From NCBI GenBank assembly GCA_947567585.1, contig CANONE010000126.1:1-6115 (forward strand): a stretch of 6,115 bases of DNA, in the 5' to 3' direction. Position 1 is the stretch's first letter; each line of letters opens with the position of its first letter. Both the position numbers and the translations under genes were made by a program. This document shows, in pieces, positions 1-5,812 of the stretch. This DNA is from an uncultured Clostridia bacterium. Lineage in GTDB: Bacteria; Bacillota; Clostridia; Oscillospirales; Acutalibacteraceae. Under the pieces are notes generated by a model. That model was given only the letters and a program-made list of their open reading frames with translations. It did not search any database and was not told where the DNA came from.

Positions 1-55
1 GAGCACCTGACTTTTAATCAGGGTGTCCGGGGTTCAAATCCCCGATGGGTCACCA
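1..55 (+). tRNA. tRNA-Lys (anticodon TTT), 5' end cut off by the window edge
   Basis: This is the 3' part of a lysine tRNA that reads AAA/AAG codons. Visible in order are the 3' half of the D stem (1-4), base 26 (5), the anticodon stem (6-10 with 18-22) and its seven-base loop CTTTTAA (11-17) with anticodon TTT at 13-15. These are followed by a five-base variable region (23-27), the T stem (28-32 with 40-44), the T loop TTCAAAT (33-39), the 3' acceptor strand (45-51), discriminator A52 and an encoded CCA (53-55). All visible stems pair perfectly. The 5' acceptor strand and most of the D arm lie outside the window. A terminator follows two bases later, so this is the last or only gene of its transcript. 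Confidence 0.96.
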
Positions 56-56
56 G

Positions 57-99
57 GAAAGCCCCCAGGAACCACATGGTTTCTAGGGGTTTTCTTTTT
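57..99 (+). terminator. Rho-independent terminator of the tRNA-Lys transcript
   Basis: Bases 57-73 pair with 78-94 to form a long hairpin with a four-base loop (74-77). There is a single C-A mismatch (66/85) and two G-U pairs (61/90 and 69/82). Five T residues follow immediately at 95-99. The hairpin starts two bases after the encoded CCA of the tRNA, which is the normal place for a tRNA terminator in Firmicutes. It also insulates the tRNA from the downstream accessory DNA. Confidence 0.93.
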
Positions 100-151
100 G
101 GCATATGGATCTGTTTCTTAGTAACCGTCATTCCTGTGGAGCTCTCCCTCC

Positions 152-310
152 ATGCTGGAAAAACTCTGCCTGATCCTTCGGGTGACCGGAGCAAGCCACG
201 AGCGGATTTGTGATGGAATTTCGCGCGGCAAGTTTTCAGATTTTGAAGACTGCCTGCAAGATAGATGTGCGCAGAAAGTATCTGCAGACTATAGTGTGAC
301 GGGAAATGTT
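152..310 (+). pseudogene. Remnant of a PIN-domain (VapC-like) protein, C-terminal part only
   Basis: The frame from 152 reads about 53 residues that resemble the C-terminal half of small PIN-domain ribonucleases. The stretch VTGASHE is followed by an acidic block, SDFEDCLQ (residues 29-36), and then by ADYSVTGN (45-52). In PIN proteins the corresponding segment is usually DFEDxLQ...ADYIVTRN followed by an Asp-Phe pair. Here the N-terminal part with the first catalytic Asp is missing: the frame is closed by a stop at 122-124, and no PIN start region lies between it and the tRNA terminator. The conserved Asp-Phe after VTGN is also absent, and similarity stops near 310 although the frame stays open to 424. 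No ribosome binding site precedes the ATG at 152. Intact PIN proteins of this kind are about 130-150 residues and act as toxins paired with an antitoxin; none is visible here. The family call comes from motif recognition without a search, so it is moderate. Confidence 0.55.
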
Positions 311-420
311 ATAACCGCCCTCCTTGTCATTTATTTGTTAGTATGCCACAAAATGAACGAAAAGGAAAGCCCATTTCACCGGCCGCGGAAGCCATCGCAA
401 AACATGCTTTTGACCACAAT
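311..420. other. Gap of unclear content between the PIN remnant and the exporter operon's 3' end
   Basis: No intact gene or convincing terminator is visible here on either strand. A plus-strand frame starts with ATG at 343, and its first 30 or so residues (MPQNERKGKPISPAAEAIAK and onward) look more protein-like than random. It then runs into the antisense of the ABC gene, where its composition is that of a shadow. AAAGG at 361-365 lies inside it, not before its start. The inverted repeat CAAAA/TTTTG at 399-413 has only five pairs and is too weak for a terminator of the exporter operon. The stretch may be a second gene fragment or the scar of a deletion. Confidence 0.3.
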
Positions 421-2301
421 CTAGGTAAAAACGATACCCTGCTCATCATAATATCTGGCCTGCGCGTCCCAAAGCCGCTGGTAAGCGCCGGCCTCGGCGG
501 CGAGGCTGTCGTGGGAGCCCACCTGGACAAGCCTCCCCTTCTCAAACACAGCTATCCTGTCACAGAACCGGCAGGACGAGAGCCTGTGGGAAATGCACAC
601 GGCGGTCTTTTCCCCCGCCATCTCCCCGAACCGCCGGTAGACCTCATACTCAGCCAGGGGGTCCAGGGCGGCGGTGGGTTCGTCCAGCACCAGGAACGGC
701 GCGTCCTTATACAGCGCCCGGGCAATGGCCGCTTTCTGGGCCTCGCCTCCCGAAAACTCCACGCCGCTGTCGTCAAAATCCTTGTTCAGATACGTCTCCA
801 ATCCCCGGGGCATCGCGCGAAGCCGTTCCTCAAGGCCCGCCTGTTCCAGCGCCTTTTCCGCGCCCTCTTTGTCATATTTCACGCTGGCCGCCACCGCCTG
901 ACCCAGAGGGAAGGAGAACAGGTGGAAATCCTGGAACACCACCGAGAACAGCGCCAGATACTCGTCGTAATTGTACTTTTTGATGTCAATGCCGTTGAGG
1001 GTGATCACTCCCTCAGTGGGGTCATACAGGCGGCAGAGGAGCTTTATCATGGTGGTCTTGCCGCTGCCGTTTCGGCCCACTACCGCCAGTCTCTCCCCAA
1101 TCTTTAATGTCAAGTTCAGGTGGCGGAGGGCCCAGCTGTCCGAACCGGGATACTTAAAGGAGACGTCCCGAAACTCGATAAGGTACTCGTTGTCCAGCCG
1201 CTTCTCCGTGGGTAGGGCCCCTTGGTACTTCTTATTCTCCAAATCCAGAAAATCATAGGTGACTTCCAGAAACTGCGCGTTGCTGGCAAGGCGGGTGAGC
1301 ACGTCCACAAGAATTTGGAAGCTTGCGGCAAAGCAGCCCACAGCCCCCGCGTACTGCACCACGCCTCCCAGCCCAATGGCCCCGCAGCATGCCTTGGCCG
1401 CCACCACCAGGTAAACCGCCCCGCTTATCAGGAAGGGGCACACACCCCGCGCGCCCCATATCCGGGCAAACCTGCCGGCCCTACAGTCCATATCCTCTTT
1501 CCACGTCTGCAAATATTCATCTATGGCGCTCTTCACCAGCGGGGCCTCCCGGTAAAGCCGTATCTCCTTGCCCTGCTTGTGGTCGTCGGGCAGGTCGAAG
1601 TGAAAGTACATGAACAGCCGGTTTATCAGGGTCATATAGTCCGCGCCCTCCCCCCAGAGCTTGGAATCCTTGTCCGAGCACCGCTGAGTCACCACAACAG
1701 ACAAGGCCGACAGGCCCAGGATAAGCGCCGTGCCCCAGTGGGAGGCCAGCACCGCCGCTATCCCTTCGCCGCCCTGTACCGGGGCCAGGAACAGCCCCAA
1801 TGTCAGTGCCAGGGAGGAGAGGGTGCCCACCACACCCTGGGCCAGTTCGCCCGCTACCCAGTACAGGCGCATGAGCCCCTGTCCGTTCCAGTTTTGCAGC
1901 TGCTTCACCTTGTCCAGCTTTGCCTGCACCCGGGCGTCCTCCACGTCCTCATAGTCCATGTCAAGGAGCTTCTGGGAGTAGAGCATATACATACGGATGT
2001 AGAACATCCCCCTTCTGGCCTGGGCGCCCCGGCCCAAGAGGTTTTTCAAAAGATGCAGGCACAGGCCCAGCCCCACCGTCAGTGAAGCCAGCCAGATAAG
2101 CCGCTGAGGATCTCTGTCACCGGCCAGCTCATTGATGATCTGCCCCGAAAAGAACAGGGTGATAAGGGGAGCTACAGCCCCCACAGCGGACGCCAGCCCA
2201 CTGAGCAGCACGTCCCGGCCCATGCCCGTTTCCCATAGGATGCGGTACCCCCGCGCGGTCAGGGAAGCCTTCTTTTTCAGCTCAGCCAATCTCTTCTTCA
2301 T
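421..2301 (-). CDS. ABC exporter half-transporter (permease-ATPase fusion), second of the pair
   Basis: A 626-residue protein with an N-terminal membrane domain and a C-terminal nucleotide-binding domain, the layout of type IV half-exporters (MdlB/MsbA-like). Hydrophobic segments lie near residues 34-54, 68-88, 156-174, 179-204, 287-304 and 306-335. The ATPase has Walker A GRNGSGKT (409-416), Q-loop Gln457, signature FSGGE (516-520), Walker B FLVLDE (536-541) with catalytic Glu541, D-loop Asp547 and switch His572, so the site is complete. The signature has Phe and Glu where LSGGQ is usual. There is no N-terminal C39 peptidase domain, so it does not look like a leader-cleaving bacteriocin exporter. 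The ATG at 2301 was chosen over an in-frame one at 2361 because AAGGAG stands nine bases before it; the longer form would add 20 residues inside the upstream gene. The gene overlaps the previous ABC gene by 20 bases, which implies translational coupling and a heterodimer. The substrate is unknown. Confidence 0.93.
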   Translation of the reverse strand: MKKRLAELKKKASLTARGYRILWETGMGRDVLLSGLASAVGAVAPLITLFFSGQIINELAGDRDPQRLIWLASLTVGLGLCLHLLKNLLGRGAQARRGMFYIRMYMLYSQKLLDMDYEDVEDARVQAKLDKVKQLQNWNGQGLMRLYWVAGELAQGVVGTLSSLALTLGLFLAPVQGGEGIAAVLASHWGTALILGLSALSVVVTQRCSDKDSKLWGEGADYMTLINRLFMYFHFDLPDDHKQGKEIRLYREAPLVKSAIDEYLQTWKEDMDCRAGRFARIWGARGVCPFLISGAVYLVVAAKACCGAIGLGGVVQYAGAVGCFAASFQILVDVLTRLASNAQFLEVTYDFLDLENKKYQGALPTEKRLDNEYLIEFRDVSFKYPGSDSWALRHLNLTLKIGERLAVVGRNGSGKTTMIKLLCRLYDPTEGVITLNGIDIKKYNYDEYLALFSVVFQDFHLFSFPLGQAVAASVKYDKEGAEKALEQAGLEERLRAMPRGLETYLNKDFDDSGVEFSGGEAQKAAIARALYKDAPFLVLDEPTAALDPLAEYEVYRRFGEMAGEKTAVCISHRLSSCRFCDRIAVFEKGRLVQVGSHDSLAAEAGAYQRLWDAQARYYDEQGIVFT

Positions 2302-4129
2302 CTCTGCTCTCTCCTTCCGTTCCAAGAGGATTTTTGCGGTAATAGGCGCTCTGAATCTCATACAGCTGGTAATATCTCCCCCGCCGGTCCAGCAGTTCCT
2401 GATGGGTCCCGGCCTCGGTTATACTGCCGTCTTCCAGCAGCAGCACCACGTCACAGAAGCGCGTGCTGGCAAGCCGGTGGGAGATGTACAGGGAGGTCTT
2501 GCCCTTTGTAAGGCTGCCGTACTTCTCATAGAGCTCCGCCTCGGCAATGGGGTCCAAAGCGGCGGTGGGTTCGTCCAAAAGGATGATGGGACCGTCCTTA
2601 TAGAGCGCCCGGGCCAGCATCAGCTTCTGGGCCTCGCCACCGGAGAAGTCCACGCCGTCGTGCCAGATGTACTTCATCATCTTGGTATCAAGGCCCTTGG
2701 GCAGCTCCTCTACACGCTCTGAAAGCCCGGAGAGCGCAAGACATGCTTTCACGCGTTCAACGTCCGGCTCATCGCTGAGGGCCACGTTTTTCGCCAGGGT
2801 ATAGGGCCGCACGGAGGATTCCTGGAACACCGCCGAGAACAAGCCGTAGTATTCCTCCCGGTTAAACTCCGTGATGGGAATGCCGTTTAGCAGCACCCGC
2901 CCCCTGGTGGGGTCATAGAGGCCGCAGAGCAGCTTCACCAGGGTGGACTTGCCCGCGCCGTTCAGCCCCACCAGGGCGGCCTTCTGCCCGCTTTTTAACG
3001 TGAGGCACAGGTCGTGTATGGTGTCCTTTTCCGCGCCGGGATAGCGGTAGGAGACATGCTCAAGGGTCAGCTCCCAGCGCCCGTCATTAGGCAGGGGCCT
3101 GCCGCCCTCCCGGCGGAACTCCTCGGGCCAGTCCAGCAGCTCCCGGATATTTGCAATTTCCAGGTGGAACTTATAGAGGGTGGAAAATCGGGACATAAAG
3201 TCCATCAGCTGCTGGGAGAAGTTCCCCACAGCCGTAAAGTACAGCACAAAAGCGGCGGGGTCAATGGCCCCCGAGAGCACCTGGTAAATCAGCCAGGCGT
3301 AAGCCCCGCCCTCCCGGAGAAGGTTCATAAGTCCGTCCAAGATATCCGCGAAAAGCTGCACCCGGCCCTCCCGGTTGGCCCAGTCCGCGCGCAGGTGCGA
3401 GCAGCTTGTGAAAATATCCCGGAGCCACTGGCTCATGCCGAACAGGCGCACGTCCTTTGCATAGCGGTAATCCCCGGCCTGGGTGTAGATATAGTCGATT
3501 TTCCTCTCCAGGGGAATCCAGTTCTCCTGGTTGCGGAAGACCCAGTTATTGGCCGCCCGCCGTCCAAGGAAGCTGATAAGGGCCAGCCCGGCGATGAGGA
3601 GCAGCACCCAGGGGTTCAGGCTCCACAGTATCACGGCATAGACTGTCAGGCTGAAAGCCGCCGTCATGAGCCCCCTTATTACCCTATAGCCCTCCTCGGC
3701 GGCACAGTTATTGCTGCTCATCACCTGGTAGCGCTTCCCGGCCGCGTTGAGAAAATCCTGGCTTTCGCCGTGAGGGTAGTCGGTGGTGATAAGCTTTATG
3801 TCCGCCATAGCCGAGAGGACCTGCCTGGGCATTACCAGATACCGGCGCTCGGCGTAGGTATCGGCCATTGTGCCCACGGTCCCGCACAGAAGCATTGCCA
3901 GCGTCAGCAGGAGTATCTCCGTACACAGGCGCTCAAAGCTGACCCCGGCCTCCAAGAGCCAGATGACCCGGCTGGGGAGAATCATGGCAATCAGGGGCTG
4001 GGACGTCTGCATGACGGTGGCCAAAGCGTACCAGGCGTACAGGGGGCGGGCCTCCTGCCAGGCTAGGCGCAGCAGGAAGGCGGTGTCGCCGGCCATGGAA
4101 TATTTTGGTTTTCGGTTTGTTTTTTTCAT
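2282..4129 (-). CDS. ABC exporter half-transporter (permease-ATPase fusion), first of the pair
   Basis: A 615-residue half-exporter paralogous to the next gene. Hydrophobic segments lie near residues 31-52, 67-88, 152-171, 173-190 and 283-303, with another probable one near 260-282. The ATPase shows Walker A GLNGAGKS (388-395), Q-loop Gln436, signature FSGGE (495-499), Walker B IILLDE (515-520) with catalytic Glu520, D-loop Asp526 and switch His551. Both genes of the pair therefore keep a full set of catalytic residues. The C-terminus ends in an acidic tail (GTEGESRDEEEIG) that the partner lacks. AAAGGAG eight bases before the ATG supports the start. It is the first gene after the 106-base gap that carries the LytTR-type repeats, so it is the likely direct target of the neighbouring regulator. 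Export of a peptide, antibiotic or lipid-like compound is plausible from family and context, but nothing in the sequence identifies the cargo. Confidence 0.94.
   Translation of the reverse strand: MKKTNRKPKYSMAGDTAFLLRLAWQEARPLYAWYALATVMQTSQPLIAMILPSRVIWLLEAGVSFERLCTEILLLTLAMLLCGTVGTMADTYAERRYLVMPRQVLSAMADIKLITTDYPHGESQDFLNAAGKRYQVMSSNNCAAEEGYRVIRGLMTAAFSLTVYAVILWSLNPWVLLLIAGLALISFLGRRAANNWVFRNQENWIPLERKIDYIYTQAGDYRYAKDVRLFGMSQWLRDIFTSCSHLRADWANREGRVQLFADILDGLMNLLREGGAYAWLIYQVLSGAIDPAAFVLYFTAVGNFSQQLMDFMSRFSTLYKFHLEIANIRELLDWPEEFRREGGRPLPNDGRWELTLEHVSYRYPGAEKDTIHDLCLTLKSGQKAALVGLNGAGKSTLVKLLCGLYDPTRGRVLLNGIPITEFNREEYYGLFSAVFQESSVRPYTLAKNVALSDEPDVERVKACLALSGLSERVEELPKGLDTKMMKYIWHDGVDFSGGEAQKLMLARALYKDGPIILLDEPTAALDPIAEAELYEKYGSLTKGKTSLYISHRLASTRFCDVVLLLEDGSITEAGTHQELLDRRGRYYQLYEIQSAYYRKNPLGTEGESRDEEEIG
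2311..2316 (-). promoter_or_regulatory. Ribosome binding site that sets the start of the second ABC gene
   Basis: AAGGAG on the minus strand stands nine bases before the ATG at 2301 and lies inside the 3' end of the upstream ABC gene. It supports the internal start rather than the in-frame ATG at 2361, which would lengthen the overlap to 80 bases. Confidence 0.8.
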
Positions 4130-4151
4130 TGCTTTCGCTCCTTTCGCCTAT

Positions 4152-4182
4152 ACTCTAGCATATCTTCCCGGAAAAAAGTAAA
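4152..4182 (-). promoter_or_regulatory. Probable activator-dependent promoter of the ABC pair
   Basis: On the minus strand TAGAGT (4157-4152) forms an extended -10 with TGC in front of it. The best -35 candidates are TTTACT (4182-4177) or the shifted TTACTT (4181-4176), giving spacers of 19 or 18 bases. Both elements are weak and the spacer is longer than the ideal 17. That is what is expected of promoters that need a LytTR activator, such as the agr P2 and P3 promoters of Staphylococcus. The transcript would start a short way upstream of the AAAGGAG at 4144-4138. Confidence 0.5.
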
Positions 4183-4187
4183 TTCGT

Positions 4188-4219
4188 GCACGAGTGGTTG
4201 CCTCTCAAGCACGAATGGT
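4188..4219 (-). promoter_or_regulatory. Direct repeat pair, likely operator for the LytTR response regulator
   Basis: The minus strand carries ACCATTCGTGC (4219-4209) and ACCACTCGTGC (4198-4188), differing at one base and repeated at exactly 21 bases, two helical turns. The published LytTR consensus is [TA][AC][CA]GTTN[AG][TG] as two direct copies separated by 12-13 bases. The first nine bases of the distal copy fit at 8 of 9 positions and of the proximal copy at 7 of 9, with a gap of 12. The proximal copy ends five or six bases before the -35 candidate, the place from which AgrA-type activators contact polymerase. The regulator encoded just upstream is the obvious partner, though binding is inferred. 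Confidence 0.72.
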
Positions 4220-4235
4220 AGTGTTGTTATCTGTA

Positions 4236-4988
4236 TCAGTCCAGCGGCAGCATGACCTCCGTCGCGAACACGCCCTCCTCCTGCTGGCGGTTCACATAGC
4301 CGCCGCAGAGCTTTGCCGCCCGGTCTATCTGGGACAGGCCGAAGCCGTGGCGGGCAAGCCGCTCCCTTCCGGGCTTTGAGGATAGGTACCGGCCGCCCTC
4401 GCGTCTTGCAAGCCCCGGGGCGGAGTTGGTGACATTGATATAGAGCTGCCCCTTCATGGGGGCGATATACACCCGGATAAACCGCTCCCTCCTGTCCTCT
4501 ATCCGCATACATGCCTCCATGGCGTTGTCCAGGAGGTTGCCGAGAATCGTACACAGGCTCACGTCCGGAATGGAGGAAGCGGCAGGGACCACGGCCGTGA
4601 TCTTTACCGCTGTTCCCTTAGCCTCAGCCAGGGACAGCTTGCTGTTCAGTATGGCGTCGGCCATCACATTGCCGGTGCGAAGCAGGTTGTCAACCTGCTC
4701 AAAGCTTTGGCCCAGATCCCTGAGGTATTTCTTCAATTCCTCAAGCTGGTTTAAATCAAGATATGCCCCCATGGTCTGGGCATGGTTGCGAAGGTCGTGG
4801 CGCATGCCGCGAATCTGACCGTACAGATTTTCCACCTCGCCCACCTGCCGGGCCAGCAGGTCATTTTGAAAGTACTCCAGCCGTTTTGCGGTGGAGCGCA
4901 GGGTGAGCAGATATGTCAGGAGGCTCACGCCCGCCAGCGCCAGGAGCGCCGAAAGGCCGATAATGGCGTAGAGCAGCCAGGGTTTCAC
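4236..4988 (-). CDS. GHKL-type sensor histidine kinase, Agr-like, with one membrane helix
   Basis: A 250-residue kinase that should autophosphorylate on His and pass the phosphate to the adjacent LytTR regulator. One hydrophobic segment (about 4-28) is followed by a likely coiled linker (32-60). Next comes the phosphoacceptor motif RHDLRNH with His64, as in AgrC-type kinases, then a GHKL ATPase domain with the N-box NLLDNAMEA (151-159) and the glycine motif HGFGL (214-218). AgrC and its relatives have five to seven membrane helices; here that sensor part is absent, so direct detection of an external ligand is doubtful. The start is GTG at 4988. Its GTGA overlaps the TGA stop of the regulator, and AGGAGG lies seven bases before it. 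A longer frame to 5156 would run through the regulator gene in another frame and is rejected. No terminator follows the gene, so read-through into the ABC pair is possible. Confidence 0.92.
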   Translation of the reverse strand: MKPWLLYAIIGLSALLALAGVSLLTYLLTLRSTAKRLEYFQNDLLARQVGEVENLYGQIRGMRHDLRNHAQTMGAYLDLNQLEELKKYLRDLGQSFEQVDNLLRTGNVMADAILNSKLSLAEAKGTAVKITAVVPAASSIPDVSLCTILGNLLDNAMEACMRIEDRRERFIRVYIAPMKGQLYINVTNSAPGLARREGGRYLSSKPGRERLARHGFGLSQIDRAAKLCGGYVNRQQEEGVFATEVMLPLD

Positions 4989-5716
4989 TGCCGCGCCTCC
5001 TCTCCGCCGTCCCGCCGGTAGAATGCTATAAAGGCAGCGTTGGTCTGCCCAAAAAGCCGGCGGCTGACGGGTATCAAAAGGCCGCTGTCCAGCACAACCT
5101 GCTCCTTGCCGAGCCTCCGGATGTGCCGCAGGCCCACCATGTAGGAGCGGTGGCACTGGACGAAATCCTCCGCCGGCAGCTGTCCGGCCAGCTCCCTAAA
5201 TCCGGCCTTGACCTCCACCGAACTGCCGTCCGCCAATGTCAGACGCGTATGGTGGCCTACCGCCTCCAGCGCCGCCAGCTCCCTTTGGGGCAGGCGCAAT
5301 GCCTCTCCGCCCACCGCTTCCACAAGCAGTTCCGGGCCCTGCCCCGCCCGCTGAAGGGCCCTGTCAAGGCAGGCGCAGAGCTTCTCCCGGTCCACAGGCT
5401 TCAAAAGGTAGTGCAGCGCCTCCACCTCGAAGCCTTCGGACATATAGTCCCCGAAGCCGGTAATAAATACAATGGACACAGCGGAACCCTCCCCGCGGAG
5501 CCGCCGGGCCAGGGCCATGCCGTCTATTCCGCCCATCTGGATATCCAGCAGCAGAGCGTCCCATGCCTTGTCCTCCTCCCAGGCAAAAAGGAAAGCCTCG
5601 CCGCTTCGGAAGACGGAGATTTCCACAGGCTCGTGACGTGCCCGGCCCCAATCGCCGGCATAACCGCACAATAAATCAGCCTGTAAGCGCTCATCGTCGC
5701 AAACCGCAATCCGCAT
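4985..5716 (-). CDS. LytTR-family response regulator (AgrA/LytR type)
   Basis: A 243-residue cytoplasmic transcription factor. The receiver domain (1 to about 120) has the acidic pair Asp7-Asp8, phosphoacceptor Asp58 in LLLDIQMGGIDG, Thr86 in FITGF and the invariant Lys106 in LLKPVD. The C-terminal LytTR DNA-binding domain (about 133-235) shows the typical HTRLTL strand, the FVQCHRSYMVGLRHI segment (185-199) and the closing IPVSRR. Length and domain order are normal for the family. AAGGAGG stands seven bases before the ATG at 5716, and a near-consensus promoter lies just upstream. The gene is first in its transcript and overlaps the kinase by four bases, so kinase and regulator are a cognate pair. 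The probable target is the repeat pair at 4188-4219 ahead of the ABC genes. No matching repeat is seen at its own promoter, so autoregulation is not evident. Confidence 0.95.
   Translation of the reverse strand: MRIAVCDDERLQADLLCGYAGDWGRARHEPVEISVFRSGEAFLFAWEEDKAWDALLLDIQMGGIDGMALARRLRGEGSAVSIVFITGFGDYMSEGFEVEALHYLLKPVDREKLCACLDRALQRAGQGPELLVEAVGGEALRLPQRELAALEAVGHHTRLTLADGSSVEVKAGFRELAGQLPAEDFVQCHRSYMVGLRHIRRLGKEQVVLDSGLLIPVSRRLFGQTNAAFIAFYRRDGGEEARQ
4996..5001 (-). promoter_or_regulatory. Ribosome binding site that sets the GTG start of the kinase
   Basis: AGGAGG lies on the minus strand seven bases before the GTG at 4988, within the last codons of the regulator gene. With the GTGA stop-start overlap it fixes the kinase start and implies coupled translation of the two proteins. 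Confidence 0.82.
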
Positions 5717-5742
5717 TGGGCCGCCTCCTTCCGCTTTTTATA

Positions 5743-5772
5743 ATAATAACACCGAAAGGGAGGGGGTGTCAA
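5743..5772 (-). promoter_or_regulatory. Sigma-A type promoter of the regulator-kinase operon
   Basis: On the minus strand a perfect -35 TTGACA (5772-5767) is followed after 17 bases by TTATTA (5749-5744), or after 18 bases by TATTAT (5748-5743), inside an AT-rich run. Transcription would begin near 5736, leaving a leader of about 20 bases that contains the AAGGAGG site at 5730-5724. Its quality suggests steady expression of the two-component pair, in contrast to the weak promoter of the exporter genes. Confidence 0.82.
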
Positions 5773-5784
5773 TCATTATGCAGT

Positions 5785-5805
5785 CTGCGCCGCAAGACGG
5801 CGCGG
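5785..5805. repeat. GC-rich inverted repeat upstream of the regulator promoter
   Basis: GCGCCG (5787-5792) and CGGCGC (5798-5803) flank a five-base loop CAAGA. The pairing extends outward by one T-G and one C-G pair to eight base pairs. No T tract follows on either strand, so it does not look like a complete intrinsic terminator. Its near edge is 13 bases upstream of the TTGACA element, where an operator for a dimeric regulator could sit, but no protein is assigned to it. Confidence 0.45.
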
Positions 5806-5812
5806 TATATCA

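Noticed and set aside
399..413. CAAAA/TTTTG inverted repeat as terminator of the exporter operon
   Set aside because: It has only five A-T-rich pairs with no T tract in the right place, so no terminator is called.
1222..2085. 287-residue plus-strand frame antisense to the second ABC gene
   Set aside because: It has the same shadow features: His-, Gln- and Pro-rich with no domain motif, lying over the well-supported membrane domain on the minus strand.
421..2361. ATG at 2361 as the start of the second ABC gene
   Set aside because: It would overlap the upstream gene by 80 bases and has no ribosome binding site as good as the AAGGAG nine bases before the ATG at 2301.
3014..4066. 350-residue plus-strand frame antisense to the first ABC gene
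   Set aside because: It is a shadow of a GC-rich gene: no ribosome binding site, low-complexity His/Pro/Gln/Gly-rich composition, and an opposite frame with complete ABC motifs.
4127..4162. 11-codon minus-strand frame (MLEYRRKERKQ) ending at the ATGA of the first ABC gene, considered as a signal or leader peptide
   Set aside because: It overlaps the inferred -10 element, so it would lie upstream of the transcript start. It contains no AgrD-like Cys/Ser-centred peptide feature, and its only ribosome binding site candidate is poorly spaced.
4184..4193. Perfect palindrome TCGTGCACGA as a separate operator
   Set aside because: It partly coincides with the proximal LytTR half-site and is short; the 21-base direct repeat explains the region better.
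4236..5156. Longer kinase frame beginning at 5156 (306 residues)
   Set aside because: The extra 56 residues lie in the regulator gene in another frame and look like shadow sequence. The GTG at 4988 has AGGAGG at seven bases and the GTGA stop-start overlap.
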